DNA of 64,000 bases from Branchiostoma floridae (lineage: Eukaryota; Chordata; Leptocardii; Amphioxiformes; Branchiostomatidae), in assembly GCF_000003815.2 (NCBI RefSeq), contig NC_049980.1:13208020-13272019 (forward strand), written 5' to 3'. Below, piece after piece: positions 40,750 through 53,400 of the stretch (positions are counted from its first letter, which is position 1; each line of letters opens with the position of its first letter). Made by a program: the position numbers and the translations under genes. Under the pieces are notes generated by a model, which did not search any database, was not told the DNA's origin, and saw only the letters and a program-made list of their open reading frames with translations.

Positions 40750-43700
40750 TTACAGCAGTCTTCTATACCCAAAATGCAGGATGATAGGCACAGAGGCGAA
40801 AAGACCACCGAGGTAGAAGATCAAACACAGTCTATCCAGAACGAGTGCCAGCCGTTCCCAGTCGCTCTCTCCTTCATCACGGTCATCACTTGGCCCATCT
40901 TTCTTCCAGCCATCCAAGCTCTGCCTTAGGGCCTCTAGACTCTGCTGGGTGCTTCTCATGACCGTCTTCAGGCCTTTTAACACGGTAGCGACGTCGGCTT
41001 CTGGACTGCCCTGTGAATTGCCAGTGTCCTGGGTAATACCGATGTCGTCCCCATCGAGAACGATTCTGCTGTTGACCAACAGGATGTCCTTGTCCTCTTT
41101 TGGAACCCTGTAGTTGGCAACCGGCTAAATGATTGATTCATTAAAAGCACAACATGGGTTGTGCACTTGGGCCCTGTGTTATTTACATGCACATCGAGGG
41201 AAGTTCGTAAATATAAAGCTAAATTAATGTTCTACCATACAAGGCAGCATGGGTCGTAATAGATATCATGGACAACGTATCTACTTATCTTTATCTGATT
41301 TACCTACCTATATCTCTATTAGAATTCATATATTTGATTGTTTGCTAGTTTGAACTTTTATCTGTTCATGAAAAATATAAATCGGTCTGCTGACCACTTT
41401 TCATTGAAGTCATGAGTGAACAGAAAGATACAAGACTACATAACATGATCAGCACTTACATGAAAACACAAAGAAAGTTGGCTTAAGTTCACACATTTGG
41501 GTCGCTATCAATATCTATATATCTATATCAATATCAATATCTATCCATATATAGATATAGATATCTTATGTTTCATATATATTCATGTATCTATACGCAC
41601 CTTCTCATGTCACCGAGTAGTACCAGTCGTGCGCAGCATCCCAGGAAAAAGACTTTTGTACACTGAGACATTTCAGTCTCTCGCTGAGACAGTCTTACGA
41701 TCCAAGTCGTCACCAGCATGAAGACACTCATCATGACGATGGCCACAATATTCACTATACCTGCAAAAGAATTAGGCAGATATGCCATGTAAGACATTAC
41801 GAAATCGCGTGCAATTAGAATTAAAGATTAGAAATCAAAGATCTCAGAACTNNNNNNNNNNNNNNNNNNNNNNNNNNNNNNNNNNNNNNNNNNNNNNNNN
41901 NNNNNNNNNNNNNNNNNNNNNNNNNNNNNNNNNNNNNNNNNNNNNNNNNNNGGAAAAGGACTTGCTTATTCAGTAGGAAACGGAAGACGGTAAATAAGAT
42001 ACATATTCTGGAGCCTTTCTGGACCCTATGACCTACTTCTTGTCAGGGTTCCCTAAGTCGATCAGCTTGTTAGCACGTGGAAATCAAATAACACTGACCA
42101 CACAAGCAAACAGACAGACAGACACACGGAAAGTAAAGCCTCCGTCAGTACATGGAGGTAATTAATCTAAATTAGACATTTAAATTTCCACAATGAATCT
42201 CTCTGAATCGGTTCTAAGTTACGCTCTTATAAGAAGTAGTCTGACTTACCAATGAATGGGATATTTCCAGATCGCGGTAGGAAGTCTGTGATGACCACGA
42301 GGTTGACGAACATAGACAGGAGGATGGTCATGGCGTACCCGAGCCGTGCCCCACCGTCCGCAGGGAGGAAGAACGTCAGGCACATCAGCAGCGACAGGAC
42401 CATGAACGGGGTAACAGTCGTGCACATGTGATAGGTCGGGTTTCTCCGGAGGTGCAGGTTAAGACAGGCCTGCAACGATGCAGTAAGAGAACTTCAGAAA
42501 GACCACAAAAAAACATGAGTGTGTAATAAACTGGGATGGGGCCAAGGTGATGGACAGAGGGGACAACAGGACAAACACTCGTTGGATTAAACAGGCTGCA
42601 TGGATAACTAGAAAGGCCGACATTTGCTTGGGTGCAAATACAGCATATTTCAGCCATACCCATTCCCACGCAACATTGGACTGTTCCAAGTCACCCCTGC
42701 GCAAAAATTCAAAATTTTAACTGTAAGTTATCCCCAAAAGAGAAATAATATTGTGAATTGATTCCAGGTCAAAACAGAGCTTGTCCAATATGCCCCGGGC
42801 CCATATGGAAGAATATAATCTTCTACAGGAGCGCCTAGGCATAACTGATTGGTTTTTAGAATTGCGGCAACTCCTATTTTTCCGAGAGTGAAAAAAGAAC
42901 GCATCTTCCATTCAGAAAATTTTCATCATGAAATTACATGACGCCATTCAACAATTTCCACTTCGATAACTAGGTCTAAGTACCGTCATAATCTCTTTGT
43001 GATGTGGGTACATTTATTATTGCAATGAACTTTTTTTAAGCAAGTAGGGCATACGTTTTAATAATTGTCAGGTGCAGGTACTGTGTAGTAGGAGTGTTGT
43101 TTTTTTTTTTTCAAGCTAAAAACTTCAATCTTCTTCTTGTTTTGTATAAGTCATTACATAAACGGAGACGTCTCGAAATTTTACAAGAATTTTACCACTC
43201 TGTCGCTTCATTTCTTTTCTGAAAGATCCCAGGACCAACAAGTTAATTTGATTTTGCTTTATCTATATATTTCATTTTCCTTCGAATTCTTTGTTAAGTA
43301 TATGCCCCTGCATACCACTGTTAAATTGTTTTACTTTGTATGCAATCAGCCATCGGACGTAATCTTGTCTGAGTGTTATAATTTCCTGCTCGTAGCGTGC
43401 GAGACCTGGAGGATAGGTGTTTCTACTTTGTTCGGGGGTTTCTTTTCGGAGGTCAGTGGTGATACTCTGGTACTGAGAGTGTTTTATTGGGCTCAAACTC
43501 TGGCAGTTTAAAGTTACTTACAATTTGAATGTACAAAGTTTACGTCAAAAAAGAACAACAACAACACTAGAAGTACCTACATTTGTTCGGGAAAAAATAC
43601 ATGCATTCTCGCCACTGTCAAACTTACGTATCAAAACTAAACGCAAGCCGTCCAATTTTCCCTGTCCAAATCTGCCGAAAATGATTGATAGTGCTATGCG

Positions 43701-44360
43701 GAATGTTGGTAAATTCATCGACACTAACGTTCAATGCACGCGTACCGTCCGCTACCGCTCAAATGACCCTGTCTGAACTCCAAATCCTCGCAAACTACAA
43801 TTTCAAACCCGGCAAAGGGGACCATATGGCCACTGTAAGGCTGTAATATGCATCTGTTTGTGTATATACGGGATTGCAAGGCCCCGCTTATGAATATTAA
43901 CTAGCATTCGCCTTTCTCGTCGCTGATTGGCTGGCGTCCATAAAGTAATTATCTCTCGCTCTCCCCAGACCGCCGGCACCTGGCACGTGTGGGCTCTGGG
44001 GTCACTGGAGTTCACGGCAGGAAGCCGAAAGAAAACCAATTTCCCCTCAGAAAAGCGCTGAAATTAAGCATTTTAAAGTAGTTTATGCCCAAAATTTTAC
44101 TTGGATCATTTTACCAACTATCTAATGCCTATCTACACCAAATTTAAGGTCATTCCATTGTAATTCAAGGGAACAGGGGGCCACAATATACCGTTTTGGT
44201 CAAAACATGACCTTTAAACTTCAATAAAATCATTTTAGAGGCAGATATGAAAAAAATGAGAAAACAGCACCTCGGTATTGACCCACTCTACTCTTGTGCC
44301 AAATTTCAGGTCATTCGGTCACGGAACGACGGAGATGAATCGCTTTGAAGATTTGACAGG

Positions 44361-44419
<59 letters not shown>

Positions 44420-47400
44420 AACATTACGAATACAATATATTTCACCATACCATATATGGTATGGCTGAAATATAATAAAATCCACTCCAGTTATGAACCA
44501 ATGACGGGGGGGAGGGGATAGAATATAGACTCAGTCACGTTTGTTACTGCCTTCCCAAGAGGCTAATTAGAACATGTTTAGTTTAGCGTATTGTAGTTGG
44601 TAAAAAGTGTTACAGTAGGTTTCTAGTAATACTAAATAAAGTTGTGGTTTACAAAAAATATCACTGTTTTCTTTTTCTTAGCATCATTTGAATTTGGATC
44701 AGAGTTTGTCCTGGGACAGGTCGCAATCTGTACTGGTAGAATCGCTAATTGTTCTAGGACAGACTCCGATCGTGATCTGTCCTAGGACAATCGCCTATTG
44801 TCCTGAATCGCAATCTCTACTGTGACATATACATTATATGTATATACATATATAGTAAATGTATGTCAGAAAATGTACACTCTGGAAACTTAACGGTTCA
44901 ATACATGTAACTCGTAGACCTGTGTGCTTTAACATCTGCATTCCCTTACGCCAACCGGCATGCAAGCAGGCGACATGACATGAGCAAACGGAATTGTGAA
45001 TATCAAAATCACCTGGTTCCCACTGGCCTCCAGACTGACCGATACGCTCCACTCTCCTCCTGGCACCTCCCGAGTACCGCTGCAGTTCATCACATCCTCG
45101 GTAGAGTTCTCTTCTCGACAACGAATCTCGTCACCAGATCGGAACTTTCCTCCGACACATATCGGGCACGTCATGTTGTCAAACGGGAAGAAGTATTGAT
45201 CGAGATTACAGGTGGTCACGAGCAGATTTTCTGAGTGACAACAGAAAAAGGTATTACCTACAGATGCATGTGGATTTCTTTCAACGTCATTGGACCACCT
45301 TCGCAATTGGAAGTGCGGCATGATTGGTCAAGACTGGGCACATGACTAAACGTACCAATCAAACCGCATTTCCACGGTGGCATACATACTGGTCCTCCTA
45401 GCTGTGTGTGTCGCGTTGTGAAGCATTCAGGAGGATCTGAATATTGCAGCCCGGTCAACAAACTAAGAGTGCAGAGAACAACCAGAATAATACGGGAAAT
45501 AATACGGATTAGCGTCAAGCTAATGAGAAATGTCAGCTAGCATCAACTCATTTTCCCACCGGACTCTTGTGAGGGCTATATAAGGATACAAATTGAATAC
45601 GCCTCCAAGAGTCACCATGGCTATCTTATAAGATCAATTGTGTAATGAAATGTCTTATTTTCAGCCGTACCTTTTCTTGTCCAGTTTTTCGGAATCGATT
45701 GCGTCAGATGCTGCGTTACTATCTGCTTTTGATTCAGTCTGCTGTCCAAATTACTTATGTCCAACTGTCTATACCTGTTCATACATGTACTGAGATGTTC
45801 CAAGAAGAACGACTGACGTGCTCTTACCTAAGATCCAGAGAACCTCTCCGTCAGCTTTGACGACCACGTTAACTTCGGGAAAGCCTCTGTAGTCAGGATT
45901 GGCGCTTCAATGACAGAGTAAAACCAAAAGATTAATTATTAGAGAATACATCAGTATGCCAAACATCATTTGAAGATATCACGAAGAAATATTGATTAAT
46001 GTAGTCCAGTCATTACCAATAACAAAAGTGCCATCAAACTCTGCTCTCCATGTACGAAGGTTTTGTTTTCGGTGAGTCTGTTAACGTTAGTGTGTTCGAT
46101 TATGTGTCCGTAGTAATGTGAATAAAGTAGAGTGAAAAAAATTGAAGGGTAGTGTTGTCATCTCAGACATGCCGGAAGCTGAGGTTGAATGTGAAGTCAA
46201 AACGGTAACTCCAGACTGGTTTCCATGTACTAAACAAAAATGATGGGCCAAAGGTCCCAGAAAGGTTTCAGGATAGGTAGATCTGATTATTTATCACATT
46301 CATTTAGCTCTGAAAAGTATTTAAAATAAATAGCGTGATAACTCAGAAAGTTGTGATAATAGATGTTGGGTTTAATGTCTCATTAATTCACCAAATTGAG
46401 GGGTTAAAGTTGCTATCACATTAATTCTCCATATAAGAATCCTTGATCTCTCTATGGAGAATTAATGTGATAAGGGGGTTGCTATCACATTAATTCTCCA
46501 TATAAGAATCCTGGATCTCTATATGGAGAATTAATGTGATAAGGGGGTTGCTATCACATTAATTCTCCAGAAACCTGGATCTCTCTATGGAGAATTAATG
46601 TGATAAGGGGGTTTCTATCACATTAATTCTCCATATAAGAATTCTGGATCTTTCTATGGAGAATTAATGTGATAAAGGGGTTGCTATCACATTAATTCTC
46701 CATATAAGAATCCTGGATCTCTCTATGGAGAATTAATGTGATAAAGGGGTTGCTATCACATTAATTCTCCAGTAGAAGATTTCTGGATCTCTCTATGGAG
46801 AATTAATGTGATAAAGGGGTTGCTATCACATTAATTCTCCAGTAGAAGAATCCTGGATCTCTCTATGGAGAATTAATGTGATAAGGGGGTTGCTATCACA
46901 TTAATTCTCCAGTAGAAGATTGAAAATCCTTTGGCGAAAACATGAGACAAAGTTTTTACTTATCGCTATCACATATTTTTTAATTATCACGCTTTTCATG
47001 AGAAATACTTTTTTGAGATAAAAGAATGAGATAAATAGCTTCAGCTGGATAGGTTATCTCATATCCTGTCTTCAGTTTCCTTATATCTGTTGCCTTGTAA
47101 GAGTCAGTGGTAAAATGCATTAGCTAGAATCAGTGAGAAAACCGCAACAATGAATGAATAAAAAAATACAAATATTTTCAAGTTTTACATTGTATTTACT
47201 ACGTACTTCATTAACAGCTGGATGGTCGGTCTCCATACTTTGTTCGCGTCCAGCTCTATAAGCTGCAGGTCACCATAAGATGACGGCGTCCAGGCGAGCC
47301 GGGGGTCGTACCAATGCTGGTAAAATAAGCAGTACGAGGTCGTTACTTAGACAAATAATGTGGAGATTTCGGCAGTTGTTATTTTCTTTTTTAACAAACA

Positions 47401-50400
47401 GGTGTATCAGGGTGTTTAGAAAATCACCTGTAAGGTTGTGAAAGTTTACTTGTATTGTCTGCGACACAAGTTCTTTGTTTGGATGGCTGTAGTAAATATG
47501 AAGTCGAACATGGGTTATGGGGGGTGACACACAGATATACATGTATAGGACCACATTTTAAATCGTTTATCCTTACAAAGTACTGATCAGAACAAAATCA
47601 GATCGGAGCCTTACCAAGTAAAAGCTGGAGTCCGTAGTGATGGCCGGTATTGTTTCGTCCTGTACGGAGCAGTAGACAAGAGAATTAGAAGTAACATCGA
47701 CATCTGTATTTGTATGGTCAGTATAAACGCCCTTCAGTGAAACACACCAGCTTCTGTATCTATATATCTATGTTGCCGGTATATCATTACATTGGACGAC
47801 CTGCCATACCTAACCCATGCAACGCAGTCATGTATGCAAATCTATTCTTGTATGCAAATACGTTATTGTATATGCAAATACATGAATGAATCTGCATATA
47901 TGAATACATTTGCATAAATTTGGTATGCTCACCTCATCCTGATACAAAGGATGGTTTGACTTACAACATTGACAATACTGCTGACCAGGCCCTCAGCCGT
48001 AATGATAACGTCGCCTGTCGGGGGAAGAGAGGGCTTGACCAGCGCGACTTTCTCTTCCAGAAGCAGCGCTCTCTCATCAACTGGACGGATAAACGTATAA
48101 CAATATTAGAGAAAGACTGGGAACTACATCAGATACATTTTATCTTTGAATAAAAAGAAATAATGTTCCAACAAATTCCTAATATTCTTTATTGTCTTAT
48201 GAATGAATTGAGAGTTGCATAGCCACCGCCCCACTCCCACCCCAATGATGATGATAGCAAGAAATCGAAGATTTCATACTTCCGTGAAATGTTAGACTTT
48301 TGGGGAATTCCTTACTGCCATAGCTATCACTGGTATCAGCGATCCTTGTCTTTCCTTCTTCCCTTTAATTAATCCCAGCTATCTACTTCCCATAAAGTAT
48401 CATTCGTCGTCCCACATTTATGGATGTCGGCAGTCCATGTACTTCCAGGAAAGGGTGTTGGCCAGTAATTTTGCAGTACTTAAAATGCTGCTGGGGGAGA
48501 GGGGGTAATCTCCCACATACCAAAATTCGTACAATCCGTCATAAGGATCTTGACCTTTAAGGCGAACACACAAACACAGCCAAAACAGTACCCCCGCCGG
48601 AGGAGAACCTCCTTCCCGGAGGTATTAAAGATAAGATAGATGTGCAACCTTTACAAGTTGGTACTGCGGTGTCCCACGTGGCATCTCTTTGGCACTCTGA
48701 AATGACGGCTCCCTCCAGAATGAAGCCAGACTCGCAGGTGTAGTTCACCTTTTCTCCCGGCCAGTAGTGCGGCTTGACCGGACTGGGACGAACTCGCCGA
48801 GGTATGCCGCGATCTTTGCAAACAAGACCTTGTGGGACAAGGAATATACAACACGTTTATGAATTATAACGTCAAATCTTTGTATCGTTGTTGATCCTTA
48901 GAAGCTGTAAGAGCATGTCACTAAGCAACCGAGTTTCTGTTGAAGTCTGAGTTGCTTTGCAAGTACCACTCTTGAACTCTTTGCTGTATCATACACTCCG
49001 TGGATTAAACACATGCATGTAAACTCGATACGTTGAAAGATTCTCGCCAATCATATAAACTACTCGCTGTACAGCAAGATTCCCGCGATTCATACACATT
49101 GAACTCACACTGCGTATTCGGTCCCCAGAAAGACTTCCGAAAATCATACGCTAAACACGAGCACAAACTGTAAATTCGTTCCGTTCAAACACGATTCCAA
49201 AGGAATCGGAACACGAGTGGATACTGATGATTCCGAAAGATTCACGAAAGCCGAACAGCGATTCCCGAACACCCGAACAACGAGTTTTTATCTTACCACT
49301 ACAAGGTTGGATGTCGCAGTAGCCCCATTCACCGCCTTCCCCCGCGTAACACCACGGTCTCTCCGCTCCATCCGGGTTACGACAGTAGTTGTGCTCGAGA
49401 TTCGCCCATGGATATTTCTGTAGTTCGTACGTTCTGTTACCCCAGCCAATACAGGGTTCGCCGCTCACGGTGGCGCTTATGGTTCCCCTGTAGTTCTCAC
49501 CGTTACCATAGTAACACTCTGGTAAAGTAAGGAAATATAGTGAGAATCAGTGAGATGAAAGAAATAGTACGAAGATCTCACGAATTCTTGAAATGATAGA
49601 TTTTCTCGTATATCTTGTTGTTCAATGATCATGGCAGTTGATTAACATTACACGTGTTCATTCATCACTTTCTGTCATTCTACTGTAAACAGGATGACAT
49701 CTTTATATCACATGAAAATATGTTTATGTGAAAACACGGACAGACCGAAAACAAGCAACATCTCCCTTTGAATTAGTAGCTTCATTGACCCACCCTCTAT
49801 GACCTTCGAAAGTCTGTCATTCCGATAAACGACTAGTTCTTCCACCTCTGAACTCTAACTTTCTGTCACTCCGGTAAATCTGACCCTTGCAGTGACACCG
49901 TCTTCCAACTCCCTTCGTGTCACTCACATGGACACAAACATCCAGGCGAAGTAACATCCAGGCATGCCGAAAACAAACCGGTCAGGTGTCTTCAAGTTGA
50001 CATACACTACTCGTAAAATACCATGACAACTGGTTAACCACATATCTTTCAAAAGACACCCGTGGTAGTAATATGTACCTTTATTGGCATTTCCCTTCCA
50101 GCAGTTTTCATAAGGCAAGTTGTCACAGGGAATTAGTTCTAGCACAGATGCATTTAATTCCTCTCGGCACCTATCGCGGATCTCTATGCACCACGAGCGG
50201 CAGGGCAGCACACGCCGACCGCCGGAACAGCCCGGGAAGAAGCTGTAGCACATGAAGTACCAGCCCTGCAGTTGGAATGGAAATAGATGTCAATATACGC
50301 ATTCCTTAGTTTGTAATGTCTGCCGCCATTTTGTTTTCTAATGTGGCACCAATTGTGTTTCTAAGTCAATTGACTACAATAACTAGTTTACAAAATATGC

Positions 50401-53400
50401 ACAAACCCTTATCACGGGATTTCTATAGCTGAGCTCTTTCACACGCAGTTGAGGCTAAATCTCAACCCTTCCGTTTCAGGTATTGCCGGAATCATGACTA
50501 TGCAAAGCATACACGTCACTTCTTCGCAGTTATTATAACGATAGTCTGGCGCACATACTTACTTTAGGCCTGTTGGACGGTCGGCATCGGCTAACTACTA
50601 CTAAACTAGGAAAAAAAATTTATATGATTTTTATCTGTATTCAAACTGTATTACGTACCTGTAGGTGGCAGGGATATTGTGTTAACAAATTAGCGCTTTG
50701 AAATATCATATTCAGCTCCCTCGATTGCTGCAGTTCTGACAAGTTCCGATGGTTGAACAGGTTGGGAAACACCGTTGGCCACGGCTGCACATTGATCGGT
50801 GGACAAAATTCAAATTCCTCTGGGATCGGTTGGCACTCTGGGAAAATAAAGGTATCATCATGGTGATGTGTATTGTCTGTGATTGATTTTTCAGGATTTT
50901 TCGGTAACTTGTAGATTTATGAATCATCTGTCATCATGATTGTAAAAATAACGCTTTCATTCTGTACATGTCTGGGATGAGGCTGAAATGCTCTCTGACG
51001 ACCATAATATTACGACCATGATAATTACTAGAAGTGATACCCGCAGTAATTTGTCCACGTAATACTAGTATGCCAGTGTCACGTTTCCAAACCGGCGCTC
51101 AGCAGTTTACGGGAACGAAAAGTATGATTTATATACAAGACAACAAAAGCTAGAAAAATGAAGAAATGAGTCCTGTTGACCATGTATATACCCTGTGTAT
51201 ATTTCATGAGATGAGTTTATATTCCGAACCCCCGAATTGCCTGACCAGGCCTTGGTTATTAGTGTTTACATCTCATAATACGGATTGCCCGACATCAGGT
51301 ACTACATCCAAGAGTTTGACTAAATCACATTTCCAATCCGACACCAGTCTTATATAAATGGCAACAAAATACACAATACACTAACAACTGTGATGAATAT
51401 GAGTATGATTTGAGTATATTTCTTGATTCCGACAAAGTGCCGTAGCCAAGTTTTGAAATGTGACACGAGAATAACTAGTCCCCTGGGAGGTAGTGTTGGC
51501 TTTAGGGCACCTGCACAGCGATACTACTGGATGCACAACCTATGACGTACAGGGACATGTTTTGCAGTGCACAAAAGAGTAGAGTCTGATACTCACCACA
51601 GTTTTGCTCATCGCTTCTATCCCAGCAGTCAGTTTTGCCGTCGCAGAGACTATTTACCAAGACACATCTGGCTCCGTCCGCACATAGCCAGCTCCCTTCT
51701 TCACATCTCACAGGTTCTGTAAAATGATACACACAGAAAACAACATCAGTATTGAAATCAGAAACGGGTCGGGCAAGGCTCAGCTACATTCACAAAACTG
51801 AAAAAGATTTGGAAAGACAAACACATAGGTCTTGCAACAAAAATTCGGATCACAATGTGTGTACTGTTTACAGTTATGTATGGCGCTGAAGCCTGGCAAC
51901 TCACTTCTAAACAGGAAAAAAAATGGACGCTGCAGACCAGAGATGGCTATGTGTAATCTTAAGATCAGATGCCAACAACATATTAGTAATGACACAGGCA
52001 TAAACCGCACCGGCCATCCCAGACTATCTACACTCGTACAGTACAGGATGCACCTGGGGGGGGGGGGGTTGCTTTGACAGCGAAAATCTCTTTTCCATTC
52101 CTTGCGAAACTTAAATCCCAGCAGCTGAAATAAATGGATTTATACTAGTATACGTAACATTGGCAGTCTTTTTATTTGGCCTCGTAGACATATGGAGGTA
52201 GAGTGATAGTGTATATATACGTGTTTTAAATTTGTACATCTTAAAGCGTGAATGACATCATAAGTGCCTGTTGGACGAGATGTTTTCTAGCCATATGAAT
52301 GAAGTGGGAAGTTCATTACACCAAGAAAAATAACTCATCGACGTCTTCGTGTGGTGTGCTCACAAGGAGATCACAAAATATCGATCAGGGCAATGTTTTA
52401 GTGTAATAAAGGCTGTCTGACAGACACGCTTATGTTGATAGTTTCTACCATTCTACTGTTAGAACTCGTGTTTTTAATAAAGTCGTATTTTGGATTTGCT
52501 ACGGGCCGGAGTTTATAGATATACAAAAGGGACCATAAACAAACACACTTCACATTTTTGGTATATTAAAAACAGTGCATCCCGACGGTCTGTATGTTTG
52601 AGACAAAAACAAGTTCCCAGATTGTCAAACTGCAGTTTGATATTCCCTGCTATTCTTGAGTCAGTGATCCTAAAAGCTTGTTGACAAAAGCAATACAGAG
52701 AGGCAAAGAATAAAAGAAAGGAAGAATGTTACACATTAGACACTCATGTTGCCGCTATCTACGATCACCGCCATTCACAAGTAGCATGCGGAGGAAGGGA
52801 GGGCGGTTTGGAGAGGCCGGTTCATCTCAGGCTAATACAGTAATAGGGGCGTTTACAAGTCGTCAGCAATCATCAATTATCGTCGTGCCAAATTTCCCAT
52901 TATAGTTAAATTCGGCTTTTATTTGCCAAATCAGTACTATACAAGTCGAGTTCTCTAGACTAAATCTATTGTCTGTGACGAATTTGAAAAAGAACTAGAT
53001 GCCATTGTTTAACTCAATGGGAAACTTGTTCAAAGTCAGTGATGCTATGTTTGATTGATAACTATTGCATGTCTAACTCAATATACCGAGGTAGGAGGCT
53101 GATTTTTTTCTGTGATAACCTTAACAGCGTTCATACACAAACACACCTGTGCAGCGCTCACGCCCACGTGAGCTACAGCTAACATCGTGGGTTGCCATGG
53201 ATACCTCTATTCTTAAACAGGGACGTTGACGACAACTTTGATGCTATTGGTTAGTGTCGTATGCAAAACCCTCTCCCTTGCTGTGGATAGGATCGTGCCA
53301 GAAAGTGAGATTGTCCAGAACAGCTCCGAGACCTGAGGACAACTGACACAGTCCGGTCAACACGCCGCACAGGTCGACACATTCCAAATCTTCTCCAGCG

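Noticed and set aside
41108-41126. Acceptor TTTAG at 41126 for the last channel exon
   Set aside because: It puts the exon out of frame with the preceding GTGCGT donor. The CTACAG acceptor at 41108 keeps phase 2 and the M4 segment.
46410-46920. Regularly spaced repeats resembling a CRISPR array
   Set aside because: Each unit is a long palindrome with conserved spacer as well as repeat, in an intron of an animal gene, with no cas genes. It is a minisatellite.
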